Assembly (NCBI RefSeq): GCF_018598585.1 | Contig: NZ_JAHESD010000024.1 | Location: forward strand, 1-64,000 | Reading direction: 5' to 3' | Origin: Chryseosolibacter indicum | GTDB taxonomy: Bacteria; Bacteroidota; Bacteroidia; Cytophagales; Cyclobacteriaceae | Length of the DNA stretch: 64,000 nucleotides | Shown: piece after piece, positions 52,292-62,454 of the stretch | Layout: each line of letters opens with the position of its first letter | How positions within the stretch are numbered: the first letter of the stretch is position 1 | Program-made: the position numbers and the translations under genes | Notes under the pieces: generated by a model | The model's input: only the letters and a program-made list of their open reading frames with translations | Databases searched by the model: none | What the model was told of the DNA's origin: nothing

Positions 52292-52729
52292 TCAGGCGCG
52301 TTTCCACCTCACATTAAACACTGTTTCGTGCCCATCTATAGTAACTGGCGGCGCACTCAGGATGAGGTATCCATCTTCAAATTTTGCATACCTTGTTTCC
52401 TTCTGTCCTACCCAATTAGGAAAAAGGCTTCCCTCTACTTCGTGAACAAGTTCTCCGGGAGAAACTTCATAGTACTTTCCAAAGTAGGCGGCATAGCTTC
52501 TGTAAGCACCATCCGTCTCCTGCAGGTTTCCACTCATCAATGAGCTTGCCTGAAGGTTGGCACGGCCTGACTTCATTAACTGTGCATTCATGTAACCGTT
52601 CTGGTCATACATCAATATGCCTACTGGGTTATCGCTAAAGTAATTTATGATATTCCCTGCTGCATCTTTATAAGTCCAGGATACGAGTTTCCAGGTACCA
52701 ATTATTTTATCTCTAACAAACTCCTTCAT
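52292..52729 (-). CDS. Lipocalin-like domain protein
   Basis: A 145-residue cytoplasmic protein of the lipocalin_5 type. The typical start is IIGTWKLVSWTYKDAAGNIINYF, followed by NPVGILMYDQNGYMNAQLM and the end strand of the barrel. Members bind small hydrophobic molecules or sit near biosynthetic genes; some modify polyketide intermediates. It begins 21 bases after the PKS stop codon on the same strand, so it is almost certainly co-expressed. It may bind, cyclise or carry the product. Confidence 0.85.
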   Translation of the reverse strand: MKEFVRDKIIGTWKLVSWTYKDAAGNIINYFSDNPVGILMYDQNGYMNAQLMKSGRANLQASSLMSGNLQETDGAYRSYAAYFGKYYEVSPGELVHEVEGSLFPNWVGQKETRYAKFEDGYLILSAPPVTIDGHETVFNVRWKRA

Positions 52730-52750
52730 TGTGCTATATCGAGTTAATCT

Positions 52751-55700
52751 CTACTTGTAAGAAACTTTCTCTTCCGTTACACCAATTTCCTGCAGGATAA
52801 GATTAGCAACGTATTCGCCATCATGTGCTATATATCTATGTTCTCCTGATCTTGAGATAAGCCTAAACAACACTGAAGTTTCTTTTTCCCATGCTTCTAT
52901 CTGATGTCTTTTCACGCGCTCATCTTCAGAACCATGTATTGCAATGATAGGAATATCCAACGGCTTTTCTACTGTATACTTATGTGAGTATAAGAACTGT
53001 AAATCGGCACGTAGTATATTTACAAGCATACTTTGCAATTCAACATCTCCAATGTTATCGATATGAAGGTGCGGGTACAAATGCACAAGTTCATCGTTGC
53101 TTAACGTAGGATCTACCTGACTCTTATCATAAGCCCCTAGACCTGACGTAGAGGAGATGAACAATTTTTCGGGCATTCTGAAATTTGTTCTTCTGAATTC
53201 CCTAATAATCTCAAAAGCAAGCAAGCCTCCCATGCTATGACCGAGGAAAACGTAAGGCTTATTCAGCAGCGGTTTAATTGCAGGTATAATATCATCTAGG
53301 AAAGGTTTTAACTCCGTAAAAGGAGCTTCTTCTAATCTTCGTCCTCTTCCAGGCATCTCAACAGCGATAAACTCAACCTTGTCGCTATCCAGAAGATTTT
53401 CCCATCCATCAAAAAGAGAAGCACTTCCGCCAGCATCGTGGAAACAGAATACTTTAAATAATGCGTCAGGATTAGGTTTCGGAATATTGAACCAGTTCTT
53501 TTCATGACCCTTCGATGCAGAAGTATGCTCAGCATTTGCTTCCGGCATTAACACACTTTTCAAGTATATTGTATAATCACTTATGCTAGGGTGCGACCAG
53601 AACATACCCACCGGCAACTTAATGTTAAAATCCTTTTCTAATTGATTACGCAGTTGCACCGCCATAAGCGAGTCAAGTCCCATTCCCTTAAAGGTCATGG
53701 AGCCCTTAATGCGGTTTTGAGGAATCTTAATAATCTTAGACACCTCTGTTATTAAGATCTGCTGAAGAACTTCAATCTTTTCTGATTCGAGTTCCATCTG
53801 AGAGAATTTCTGAAGCGCCTCTGAACCTGAGTTCTTCTTACCATTGCTCATTTGGGCAGAAATGATTCGGCCTGCTGTTCCTTTCAATCCGTAAATACTC
53901 ATTACAGCTGTATTGTCGTAGTTTGCAATGAGTATATCTGCGCTGAATGACCAGGTCGATAGTGCATCCGTGGCGCGTTCCAGTTTCTTCAGCATCATTA
54001 AACCTCTAAGCTCACGCTCATAGTTAACCGCGCCTGTGATCTGAAGCTTTTGAATATTTTCCAACGTTACATTCAGGAAGTTCCCTTCCTCAAGAATGGA
54101 TATCAGTTGACCAAAAAGAGGCTGCATGAAACTACTGATAAGCGCCGGGTGAATAATGTATTTACCGGCTGATTGCTTTACGGCAGCATCTGGCTTTATT
54201 GAAAACAAGATCTGGTTGCTACTTTGATTGGTTATCTTATCAACACCTGTAACCGCATGAAAATGTTTACCATAATCAAAGCCTATTGAACGTAGCAGAT
54301 TGTAGTAATTACTTCCATCGGTATAGCTTGGTGCCTGATATTCTATCTCATCGAAAGCCACCTGGATGTTTATCTTCTCCTCGGAAAGAACTACGCTACC
54401 ATTGGAAAGCTCAACCCACGAGTCACCTTCGCGCTTGTAGATGTAGAACTGCCCACCCTTGTCATCGCAAAGCTGAAGTTTCAATTGAACGTCAATAACT
54501 TCATTCTCAGCAAATACAAGTTGACGTGAAAAGTTCATCTGCTCAATTCTTACCGTAGTGTCTTTGAAGATCTCATTCATTGCTTCAAACACCATCTCCA
54601 GATAACATGCTGTTGGCAGTTCAATCTTATTGTTTATCAAATGATCTTTCAGATAAGGGAATTTGCTTACGCTGATAATCGACTGCCAGAAGTAGATATT
54701 CTGGATGTTAGCCAGATTGATCTTGCTGCCCAGCAGTGGATAGGTTGCCGCAGTCTCCTTATTTAATTCAAGTTCTTTAGAGTAATCTTCAATCTCATAT
54801 CGCTCACGTTGGAAAGGATAGTGAGGAAGAGCAACCTGAGGAACTTTATTGGTTGAATAAAAATGCTCCCAATTAATTGAATATCCTTTGTTAAATAAGT
54901 CATTCAGGTTCTTAAGCATTTCCTTTTGTTCGTCCTTCTCGCGTGCAGTAGAGGCTACGGTAATCACTTTCGCGCGGCTATGAGCAGCACACTCATTTAC
55001 GGCATTTACAAGTACGGGATGTGGATTTGCTTCGATAAAAACGACGTGCTGATCCTCAATTAACTGCTGTATAACGGAAGCGAACTGAACCGTACCACGC
55101 AAGTTATTTACCCAGTAGTCAGCATCAAGGGAAGTCCCCTCCATTACCTTGTTAAACACTGTTGAGAAGAATGGAACTGTCGATTGTTGTGGCCTTACTG
55201 ATTGTAATGCCTTACGCAAATCTTCTTTCAAAGGGTCCATCTGCGGACTGTGAGACGCGACATCTACTTTCACCAACCTGCAGAACAATCCTTTACTCTC
55301 CAGCTGCGCCATTACTTCATCAATAGATGCTTTATCACCTGCAAGCACAGTTGATTTCGGACTATTGTTTACCGCTACTGATAATTTACCCGCATACCCC
55401 GCAACAACTTTTAAAGCATCTTCATGGCTCAGTTCTGTCACTGCCATCGCGCCTCCTTTGCCACTCACGGTCTTCATTAACCGACTTCTTGTACAGATAA
55501 TGCGCGCAGCATCGTTAAGAGAAATTGCGCCGGAGATATACGCCGCAGCAACTTCTCCCATACTGTGCCCTACTACGGCATGAGGCTTGATCCCCCATGA
55601 AAGCCAGAGCTTGGCAAGTGCAATCTGCATAGCACAGATTGAAGGCTGAATAACATCAATCTCTGAAAGACGACTTTTCTCTGGAGTAGCATTCAATTGC

Positions 55701-57451
55701 TCCAGGAGAGACCAATCCGTAAATGGTTTGAACGCGTCATCCAATTCTTCTATTGCTTTTTTGAAAACCGGTTCTTTAGGAAAGAGGTCTCTTCCCATGC
55801 CCAACCATTGTGCGCCTTGTCCTGGGAAAACGAATACGACCTTATCACTATCCTTCAAGGGCATATAAGGTAACGCTTCAACGTTGTCCTGAACAAAATT
55901 CTTTATTTCTTGCAATACCTCTTCACGACTCGTTCCTGAGAAAAGTATTCTATGGTCGAATTCGGCTTTGCAAAAAGCAGTTGCAATACAAATATTTTTA
56001 AAGGTCTCTTCGTCACTTCCTTCTAAAAGTGCGGCATACGCCTTCGCGTAGTCTAAAAGCGCCTGAGGAGATTTCGCTGTTAAAGGAAGGCTATACAACG
56101 CAGTTGACCTTTCAGCTGCAGCGCCTTGTGTGTTAAGCTTGGCAACATATTCTTCCAAAACGGCATGCGCATTAGTACCACCCCACCCAAAAGAATTAAC
56201 TCCGGCTTTCAACGTTTCCCCTGGTTTTACAGGCCAGCTTGTAAGGTCTTTTTGAACTTCAAGTTTAAGATCATCAAAGTCTATGTTAGGGTTAGGACTA
56301 TTAAAGTTAAGATTAGGAGGCAACATTTTATGTTGCATGGCCAGTACCACTTTAATAAGGCCTGCAATTCCTGCTGTGGCCTCTGTGTGACCTAAGTTGG
56401 TTTTAACAGAGCCTATTCTCAACCTAGACTCTTCCCTTCCTCTTTTAAAAAACTCCCCTATAGCACGCGCCTCATTCGGGTCACCCAGCTTTGTTCCTGT
56501 TCCATGGGCTTCCATATAATGCACCTCGTCAGGTCTGATGCCTGCCGCTTCGTAAGCTTTTTCAAGCAATGAGATTTGTCCTTCAGTGCTCGTCGCAGGT
56601 AGTGTATCGTTAAAACCGTTGTTATTTACGGCTGTACTTTTAATAACAGCGAAGATTTTATCACCATCGCGTTCGGCATCAGATAACTTTTTAAGAAGAA
56701 GTACTCCCCCACCTTCACCACGCACAAAACCATCAGCATCAACGTCGAAAGTACTGCATCTGCCCTTTACAGAAAGACCACCAAACTTTGTGAGCTCAAT
56801 ATATTTACCAGGATCAAGAATATGGTTAATACCTCCAATAATTGTCATCTCCGATTCGTTGCTGAGCAGACTCTGGCAGGCCAGGTGTAAAGCAACCAAT
56901 GAGGCAGAACATCCTGTATCTATCACCAGGCTGGGACCTGTAAAGCCAAGCGCAAACGAAACACGGTTAGCAATTACGTTAGACGACATACCTACCGCAG
57001 AGTGAAGGGTAGCCTTTGCATTCTTAAATTTCCTGTAGTGCTCAAAGTCACTCCATATATTACCTACATAAACACCTACATTTTTACCCTGTATCTTTTT
57101 AAATGGTATGGTCGAACTTTCAATAGCTTCCCAGGCTAACTCCATCATTAACTTCTGAGAAGGGCTCATTTCAATAGCTTCTGCAGGAGAGATGTTAAAA
57201 AACAACGGATCGAAGTCATGGATATCAGACAATAACGAAGCATGTTTCTGCTGCGTCTTGCGTTCTGAAAGCGGATCGGGATCGTATAAAGCGCTTGCAT
57301 CCCATCGCTCTTTCGATATTTCGGCTATTGTGTCCTTTCCATTGCTCAGTAAATCCCAAAAGCTTTCAATAGAATTTACATTTGGAAATCTGCATGAAAC
57401 ACCAACAATAGCTATAGCGTTAGAATGAGAAGTATTTGATGAAGGGTTCAT
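52751..57451 (-). CDS. Type I polyketide synthase, KS-AT-DH*-ACP-TE
   Basis: A 1566-residue single-module synthase. The ketosynthase (about 11-435) has Cys181 in DTGCSASL and His316 and His355. The acyltransferase (about 535-830) has GQGAQWLGMG, Ser630 in GHSMGE, and VASH at 731-734 in the extender-selectivity region. A dehydratase-like fold (about 900-1195) keeps His937 but has Ser1106 where the catalytic Asp of HPxLLDAxxQ is expected, and the His-motif Gly is lost. The carrier has Ser1261 in GLDSLMAV. The thioesterase is type-II-like (about 1330-1555), with Ser1406 in GHSMGG, Asp1510 and His1538. No ketoreductase or enoylreductase is visible, so a reduced chain is not expected from this protein alone. 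The product is unknown. Confidence 0.94.
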   Translation of the reverse strand: MNPSSNTSHSNAIAIVGVSCRFPNVNSIESFWDLLSNGKDTIAEISKERWDASALYDPDPLSERKTQQKHASLLSDIHDFDPLFFNISPAEAIEMSPSQKLMMELAWEAIESSTIPFKKIQGKNVGVYVGNIWSDFEHYRKFKNAKATLHSAVGMSSNVIANRVSFALGFTGPSLVIDTGCSASLVALHLACQSLLSNESEMTIIGGINHILDPGKYIELTKFGGLSVKGRCSTFDVDADGFVRGEGGGVLLLKKLSDAERDGDKIFAVIKSTAVNNNGFNDTLPATSTEGQISLLEKAYEAAGIRPDEVHYMEAHGTGTKLGDPNEARAIGEFFKRGREESRLRIGSVKTNLGHTEATAGIAGLIKVVLAMQHKMLPPNLNFNSPNPNIDFDDLKLEVQKDLTSWPVKPGETLKAGVNSFGWGGTNAHAVLEEYVAKLNTQGAAAERSTALYSLPLTAKSPQALLDYAKAYAALLEGSDEETFKNICIATAFCKAEFDHRILFSGTSREEVLQEIKNFVQDNVEALPYMPLKDSDKVVFVFPGQGAQWLGMGRDLFPKEPVFKKAIEELDDAFKPFTDWSLLEQLNATPEKSRLSEIDVIQPSICAMQIALAKLWLSWGIKPHAVVGHSMGEVAAAYISGAISLNDAARIICTRSRLMKTVSGKGGAMAVTELSHEDALKVVAGYAGKLSVAVNNSPKSTVLAGDKASIDEVMAQLESKGLFCRLVKVDVASHSPQMDPLKEDLRKALQSVRPQQSTVPFFSTVFNKVMEGTSLDADYWVNNLRGTVQFASVIQQLIEDQHVVFIEANPHPVLVNAVNECAAHSRAKVITVASTAREKDEQKEMLKNLNDLFNKGYSINWEHFYSTNKVPQVALPHYPFQRERYEIEDYSKELELNKETAATYPLLGSKINLANIQNIYFWQSIISVSKFPYLKDHLINNKIELPTACYLEMVFEAMNEIFKDTTVRIEQMNFSRQLVFAENEVIDVQLKLQLCDDKGGQFYIYKREGDSWVELSNGSVVLSEEKINIQVAFDEIEYQAPSYTDGSNYYNLLRSIGFDYGKHFHAVTGVDKITNQSSNQILFSIKPDAAVKQSAGKYIIHPALISSFMQPLFGQLISILEEGNFLNVTLENIQKLQITGAVNYERELRGLMMLKKLERATDALSTWSFSADILIANYDNTAVMSIYGLKGTAGRIISAQMSNGKKNSGSEALQKFSQMELESEKIEVLQQILITEVSKIIKIPQNRIKGSMTFKGMGLDSLMAVQLRNQLEKDFNIKLPVGMFWSHPSISDYTIYLKSVLMPEANAEHTSASKGHEKNWFNIPKPNPDALFKVFCFHDAGGSASLFDGWENLLDSDKVEFIAVEMPGRGRRLEEAPFTELKPFLDDIIPAIKPLLNKPYVFLGHSMGGLLAFEIIREFRRTNFRMPEKLFISSTSGLGAYDKSQVDPTLSNDELVHLYPHLHIDNIGDVELQSMLVNILRADLQFLYSHKYTVEKPLDIPIIAIHGSEDERVKRHQIEAWEKETSVLFRLISRSGEHRYIAHDGEYVANLILQEIGVTEEKVSYK

Positions 57452-58138
57452 AGGTAGGTTAATTGTGATTATACAAACCTAATCAAGTGGCGGATCGAAA
57501 ACCTTTCTTTAAAAGTGCAAAGCTTACCTACCAAACTATTTCTGACGAAATCGTTTTCACTCGGTGAAGAGTGATTCACCTCGATGACATTAACGTATGC
57601 AATACGGGTAAATCAGTAATTTCCTCAGAAGGAGTACTTAGACGTTGTAACAAATTTCGCATTTTGTTCTCGTTATATTACATCACGTTTTCTAACATGA
57701 TTAAAATCATGATTCTTTAACGCTGGTTAACTAATTGGCTACATTTCCTTAATATTAATACCAAGAGAAAGTATTTTGAAATTGTTAACTTATGTAAAAC
57801 CTATGATTAACATATTATAGTCTCATCTATTACATAAAGGTTTCTGCTTATTGAAAAGAAAGTAAAATACGTAGCCGACCCGCTACATAAATGGCAAACA
57901 ATAATACCTATTGCTTATGCCTCCTGTTATTTATATGATGAGGTGCACATTCAATTTCTAATGAAGCAGCTGTATAACCCTCCGCTTTTTTAAGTGCTTC
58001 GATTTAAAATTGAATCAGGATTATTTCACATAGAAAAGGTTTACAACAAATAACAATTTCTGACAGGATGTAATATTTACGCAAAAAATAGCGGCGCAGT
58101 AAATAAGGCAAGTGCTATATTTACTTACCTACTATACT
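57452..58138. other. Intergenic region upstream of the PKS
   Basis: This gap of almost 690 bases has no credible gene. Near the PKS start there are three alternating half sites, TTCAC (57556-57560), GTGAA (57564-57568) and TTCAC (57575-57579), a possible regulator site about 105-130 bases before the ATG. CATGAT-TAAA-ATCATG at 57696-57711 is a further small inverted repeat. The rest is AT-rich with no recognisable signal. Confidence 0.45.
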
Positions 58139-58372
58139 ATGAATAAGAACTTTGAAGCTTTAAGCCTTGAGGATCGGGCAGGAATACTTTGTGACGGCGA
58201 ATTTCTTTACAGCATGGAGTATTATGATTTTCAACTTAACCTTTACGTACTCCCCAACAACAAATTAGCAGAGATTTGGTATAGCACCAAGAAACAGGAG
58301 ATAGTTGAAATTCGGCTAACGGAAGGTGGCGACCTGCAAAAGTGGCTTAACCGTATTGATATTCTCTGGTAA
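58139..58372 (+). CDS. Small hypothetical protein
   Basis: A 77-residue protein beginning MNKNFEALSLEDRAGILCDG at the ATG at 58139. It is acidic and aromatic, with LYSMEYYDFQLNLYVLPNNKLAEIWYS in the centre and a final WLNRIDILW. There is no signal peptide or membrane segment. It resembles in general style the small DUF-type proteins of Bacteroidota, but no family can be named. It is isolated, between the PKS promoter region and the quinoprotein gene, and convergent with the latter. Confidence 0.6.
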   Translation: MNKNFEALSLEDRAGILCDGEFLYSMEYYDFQLNLYVLPNNKLAEIWYSTKKQEIVEIRLTEGGDLQKWLNRIDILW

Positions 58373-58593
58373 TACCATCCCAGGTTAAATATTTCCGTGG
58401 ATGTCAAATGTGATGCTATTCTATTAATAACCTTCTAAAAGTTTTGTGAAAAAGAAGTGCTCCTTTGGGAAGCGCCTCGATTCATAAATCCAATTAGCTT
58501 TTAATATGTGCTTCTAAAGCCTCAAGAGCAAGAGGCTTACTTATTCATCCTTCGGTAATTAGAAATGCATTACATGGCTTACCGAAGTGAACT

Positions 58594-60726
58594 TTATCTT
58601 ATTTCATTACCTGTGTTTTGTCTCTCGTAGCGATGCTTCTGCATGGAGATAATAAATTGATGTATTGCATTCGCATCTTCCTGAGAAAGAACATCCGAGA
58701 ATCCTGCCATTCCATAGAAGCTTAGTTTTCCATGAAGTACAATATTTATGAAATCGTCGTGTAAGTGTTTCGGCAACAGAGACAGGTCAGGAATTTCACT
58801 TAAATGTTCTTCACCCATTGTAGTATGACATCGTGCGCAGAATTGATTGTAAAGGTCTTCACCTCTTCTGATTTGTGATTCTTCCAGTACTGCGTCAGGC
58901 GGAGCCGGTACTTTCGTAACGCGATCTTGAGGTAATGGAAGTGGTGTTTCTCCTCCTCCTAACTTAAAGGCAATAATTCTTCCTGTATTTTTATATTTAT
59001 TTAAGGCAGTAGCACCATTAGGAATTGGAAGAAAAGATCCACCAAACCCTGCCATCACGGCTACGTATTGTTCTCCATCAACGGTATAAGTAACAGGTGC
59101 TGCAAGCATACCAGTACCTGTGTAAATCTCATTTAACTTCTCCCCTGTATCTGCCTTATAAATGTTCAGATAACCGGAGGAAGTACCTTGAAAAACAAGA
59201 TCACCACTTGTAGAAAGTACACCGCCATTAAAACGAGAAGGCAAATGAACACGCCATACTTCTTTTTGTTTTACAGGATCCCATGCCTTCAGCACATCAC
59301 CCTCATGTGCGGGCCATCCTTCTGCATATATTTTTAAATGCTCTGGTAGCGGCACCGCATTGGTAATCACACCTGAGTTTATATTGCGTGGGGCGAACTG
59401 ATAGCCCGGAAGTTCGCTATACACGAAAGGAATATCGTGCGTGGGAATATAAACTAAGCCTGTGTTAGGATTATAACTCATGGGCTGCCAGGAGTGCCCT
59501 CCTACCGGACCAGGAAAAATATAACGCGGAGAATCTTTATACCACGCCTGATTTGATATGGAAGGTTTCCCTGTTCTTGTATCAACAGAATCGGCCCAAT
59601 TAACAGGGACATATTTTTCTGCAGATATCAGCTTTCCTGTAACCCTGTCTATCACGTAAAAGAATCCATTCTTGGGTGCCTGCATAAGCACCTTTCTCGT
59701 CTTGCCATTAATTGAAAGATCTGCAAGCACAATGTTTGCTGTTGAAGTATGATCCCAGCTTTCACCCGGACTAGTCTGATAATACCACACAAGTCTTCCA
59801 TCATCCGGATCAATTGCAAGAATTGATGAAAGAAAAAGATTTTCACCACCAGAAGGACTTCTTATCCATAAGGGATAAGGAGACCCGTTGCCTGTGCCTA
59901 CATAAAGCAGATTAAGATGCGGGTCATAGGCAAGTTCTCCCCAAACAGTACCTCCTCCTCCGGCTTGCCATAGTGAGTTGGCATCCCAGGTAGGCACTGC
60001 TATTTTCATTGCTTCATCTGCCTGCTTATGTGTTGAATCTGCCGGAACGGTAAAGAACCTCCAGGCGAAGTCACCGGTTTCAAGATCATACGCTGTTATA
60101 TAACCTCTTACTCCAAAGTCAGCTCCTGCATTACCAATAACTACTTTGCCCTTTGCTATTTGTGGGGGCCCTGTAATTGTATAAAAAGCTTCGCGGTCAA
60201 CAAAAGTGTCCTGCTTCCATAACTCTTTTCCTGTTGCAGCATCAAGGGCTATTAAATAACCATCCAGCGTTCCTATAAATACCTTTCCTTGCCATACCTG
60301 TATACCCCGGTTTATTACATCACAGCAAGTTCTCCTGGCATAATTTCCATCAACACCAGGGTCATAACGCCAGATCTCCTTTCCTGTTTTTGCATTCACC
60401 GCATATACCTGGCTCCAGGCGCCAGAGGTATATAGAACTCCGTCAACTACAATAGGGGTAGCTTCTAGTCCTCTGTTCACCTTGCCTCTATTGGAGTTTG
60501 TTTCATACTGCCACGCAAAGCCAAGTGACTTAATGTTATCCTTATTAATTTGAGATAAAGGCGAATGGTGGTGTTGCATGAAATTCCTTCCCAGTGACAT
60601 CCAGTTTTCAGGCTCTTCGTCGGCCTGAATTATCCTTTCAATATTTACATCACCAGCTGGTTGCTGTCTGAGATTACATCCGAATAGTACAGCTATACAT
60701 GCAATTACAATACAAGGCTTCTTCAT
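58594..60726 (-). CDS. PQQ-dependent dehydrogenase fused to cytochrome c
   Basis: About 710 residues from the ATG at 60726, which begins a lipoprotein signal (MKKPCIVIACIAVLFGC). An eight-bladed quinoprotein propeller carries the adjacent-cysteine pair (TCCDVINRG, residues 144-145 of the longest frame) that contacts PQQ. It also has tryptophan-docking repeats such as VNAKTGKEIWRYDPG and LDAATGKELWKQDT. A cytochrome c domain follows at the C-terminus with heme motif CARCH (about 640-644) and an axial Met probably in YGMAGF. It should oxidise an alcohol, sugar or polyol in the periplasm and pass electrons to its heme. The substrate is unknown. It is monocistronic. Confidence 0.92.
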   Translation of the reverse strand: MKKPCIVIACIAVLFGCNLRQQPAGDVNIERIIQADEEPENWMSLGRNFMQHHHSPLSQINKDNIKSLGFAWQYETNSNRGKVNRGLEATPIVVDGVLYTSGAWSQVYAVNAKTGKEIWRYDPGVDGNYARRTCCDVINRGIQVWQGKVFIGTLDGYLIALDAATGKELWKQDTFVDREAFYTITGPPQIAKGKVVIGNAGADFGVRGYITAYDLETGDFAWRFFTVPADSTHKQADEAMKIAVPTWDANSLWQAGGGGTVWGELAYDPHLNLLYVGTGNGSPYPLWIRSPSGGENLFLSSILAIDPDDGRLVWYYQTSPGESWDHTSTANIVLADLSINGKTRKVLMQAPKNGFFYVIDRVTGKLISAEKYVPVNWADSVDTRTGKPSISNQAWYKDSPRYIFPGPVGGHSWQPMSYNPNTGLVYIPTHDIPFVYSELPGYQFAPRNINSGVITNAVPLPEHLKIYAEGWPAHEGDVLKAWDPVKQKEVWRVHLPSRFNGGVLSTSGDLVFQGTSSGYLNIYKADTGEKLNEIYTGTGMLAAPVTYTVDGEQYVAVMAGFGGSFLPIPNGATALNKYKNTGRIIAFKLGGGETPLPLPQDRVTKVPAPPDAVLEESQIRRGEDLYNQFCARCHTTMGEEHLSEIPDLSLLPKHLHDDFINIVLHGKLSFYGMAGFSDVLSQEDANAIHQFIISMQKHRYERQNTGNEIR

Positions 60727-60830
60727 CAAATTTGTAGTTCTATAGTTGCCCATCAAGCGTTCATTGGATTTCGATCATGCAATTCAAAGCAATTATAGTT
60801 AAAGTATGGATAGTATTAATAATAAAAAAA

Positions 60831-60856
60831 GAGCAGTACCATTTCCGGTACTGCTC
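60831..60856 (-). terminator. Terminator after the choice-of-anchor I gene
   Basis: GAGCAGTACC pairs perfectly with GGTACTGCTC around a six-base loop. On the minus strand it is followed by a run of seven T. Confidence 0.9.
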
Positions 60857-60894
60857 CAACCCATATAGTATACTAATTAACCTGGTACTAAGAA

Positions 60895-62454
60895 CTAGTA
60901 TTGGTCTTGTCCGCTTAACTGGAATACGTTTACGGTACCATCGCCCTCGCAGCTTGTTACTACAATAGCCTTCTTATTAGGGCTATCTTCTGCAGGGATA
61001 AACAGAACACCTTCTGGTGCATCACCAGTTTGAAGAGCTTGTAAGAAGATGGGTGCATTAGGATTTGTAACATCTACAATTACCAACGCATCTGCACGTT
61101 CAATTCCCACAAACGCTAAAGTACGGCTTCCGATTTTTCCGGTAGTTACGCTTTCGGGCTCAACACCTTTATCGTCACTTCTTGAGTCGTCGTAAAGTGA
61201 AGGCAATTTTTCGATCACATATTTTTCGAGCTTGCTGCCACTTTCGTAAACCAACTGACCGCTGTTACCATTAACAATGGAGAATGAGCGCGCTCCAAAA
61301 GAATATAACTCATCGAAATCACCATCTCCATCTGTATCACCCATTCTGTTGGTAATTTTCAAACGTCCAAGTTTATCGTTTGCCTGTAACGTTGCTGCAT
61401 TAGGAAACTTCACAGGATCCAGTACTACACCACCCACACGAGATTCTTCATTAAACAATCCACCTTCTGAGTAAGGAGGAAGTGCATCATCACTTGTAGG
61501 ACGAAGACGGCTATCGCCTTCGTTAGCTGTGATAAGGAAAGGCACACCACCTACTTCAAATGAGCTGATAGCATCAGGCATATACATACCTTTTACAGGC
61601 CAGTTGCCAAAGAAGATACCATTATCACGGTCGCTAGGATCAAGATCATTACCAGGCTTGCTGTGATCTTTGTACCCCAGCGGGAAGATATTTTCTATAA
61701 CCTTTGTATGTAAATCTACTTTAGCAATAGCATTGTTCTCTTGAAGCGTAATCCATGCTTTTCTGTTATCGTGAGATATAGCAACATATTCTGGTTCAGT
61801 ATCTGCAGCTAATGAAGTGCCAGCAGGACCAGGAGTGCGGTATCCTTTACTTCTCAGGAAAGCTGCCTGACTGTTAAATGAAGTAAAGTCAAGTGTTGTT
61901 ACACTGAAGCCCTGGTTTACGTTGATGATAGAAATGGAACCGTTAGGATCAACAGAGTAATCTTCATTTGGCTCTCCTTCATTTGCAGTTACAAGATACT
62001 TCCCGTCTTTGCTAAAGGTAACCATATCAGGAAGAGACCCAACAGGTACTATGGCTTTTACGCTTAGGTCACTTGTATTCCATACAACAACTTTTCCAGG
62101 ATTTGTTTTAGGATTAGACTCAACAGCAGCTGCAAGCATACCATTTTTTACTGATACACTGTTTACACCAGCACCATAAGCACTTATTTGAATATCTCTT
62201 TCATAAGTGAGGTCAAATGGATTAGACATGTCAATAACATCAATAGCTGCTTTCACCGCATTGATAACGAACAGCTTCTTCGTTTTAGGATCATAGGCAG
62301 ATATCTCAGCCGCGGTAGTTCCTCCTACAAGTTGAATCCGGTCAACTTCTGTAAAGAGCGTGTAATTCTCATGTGGGGGATGCTCACCTGGATCATTACA
62401 GGATGTTACAAACAAAGCACTTGTTAGTAATGCAAGCGTCAAATGTTTTCGCAT
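60895..62454 (-). CDS. Choice-of-anchor I family lipoprotein
   Basis: A 519-residue exported protein with lipobox Cys19 (SALFVTSCNDPGEHPP). The rest is a beta-propeller of the choice-of-anchor I family, often labelled alkaline-phosphatase-like. Landmarks are AEISAYDPKTKKLFVINA, GKYLVTANEGEPNEDYSVDPNGSISII, NRKAWITLQENNAIAKVDL and FGARSFSIV, with calcium-like loops such as DTDGDGDFDELYS. The catalytic function is uncertain. Upstream are four 11-base repeats of the Pho-box type, which fits a role in phosphate acquisition. It is divergent from the TonB receptor gene. Confidence 0.88.
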   Translation of the reverse strand: MRKHLTLALLTSALFVTSCNDPGEHPPHENYTLFTEVDRIQLVGGTTAAEISAYDPKTKKLFVINAVKAAIDVIDMSNPFDLTYERDIQISAYGAGVNSVSVKNGMLAAAVESNPKTNPGKVVVWNTSDLSVKAIVPVGSLPDMVTFSKDGKYLVTANEGEPNEDYSVDPNGSISIINVNQGFSVTTLDFTSFNSQAAFLRSKGYRTPGPAGTSLAADTEPEYVAISHDNRKAWITLQENNAIAKVDLHTKVIENIFPLGYKDHSKPGNDLDPSDRDNGIFFGNWPVKGMYMPDAISSFEVGGVPFLITANEGDSRLRPTSDDALPPYSEGGLFNEESRVGGVVLDPVKFPNAATLQANDKLGRLKITNRMGDTDGDGDFDELYSFGARSFSIVNGNSGQLVYESGSKLEKYVIEKLPSLYDDSRSDDKGVEPESVTTGKIGSRTLAFVGIERADALVIVDVTNPNAPIFLQALQTGDAPEGVLFIPAEDSPNKKAIVVTSCEGDGTVNVFQLSGQDQY

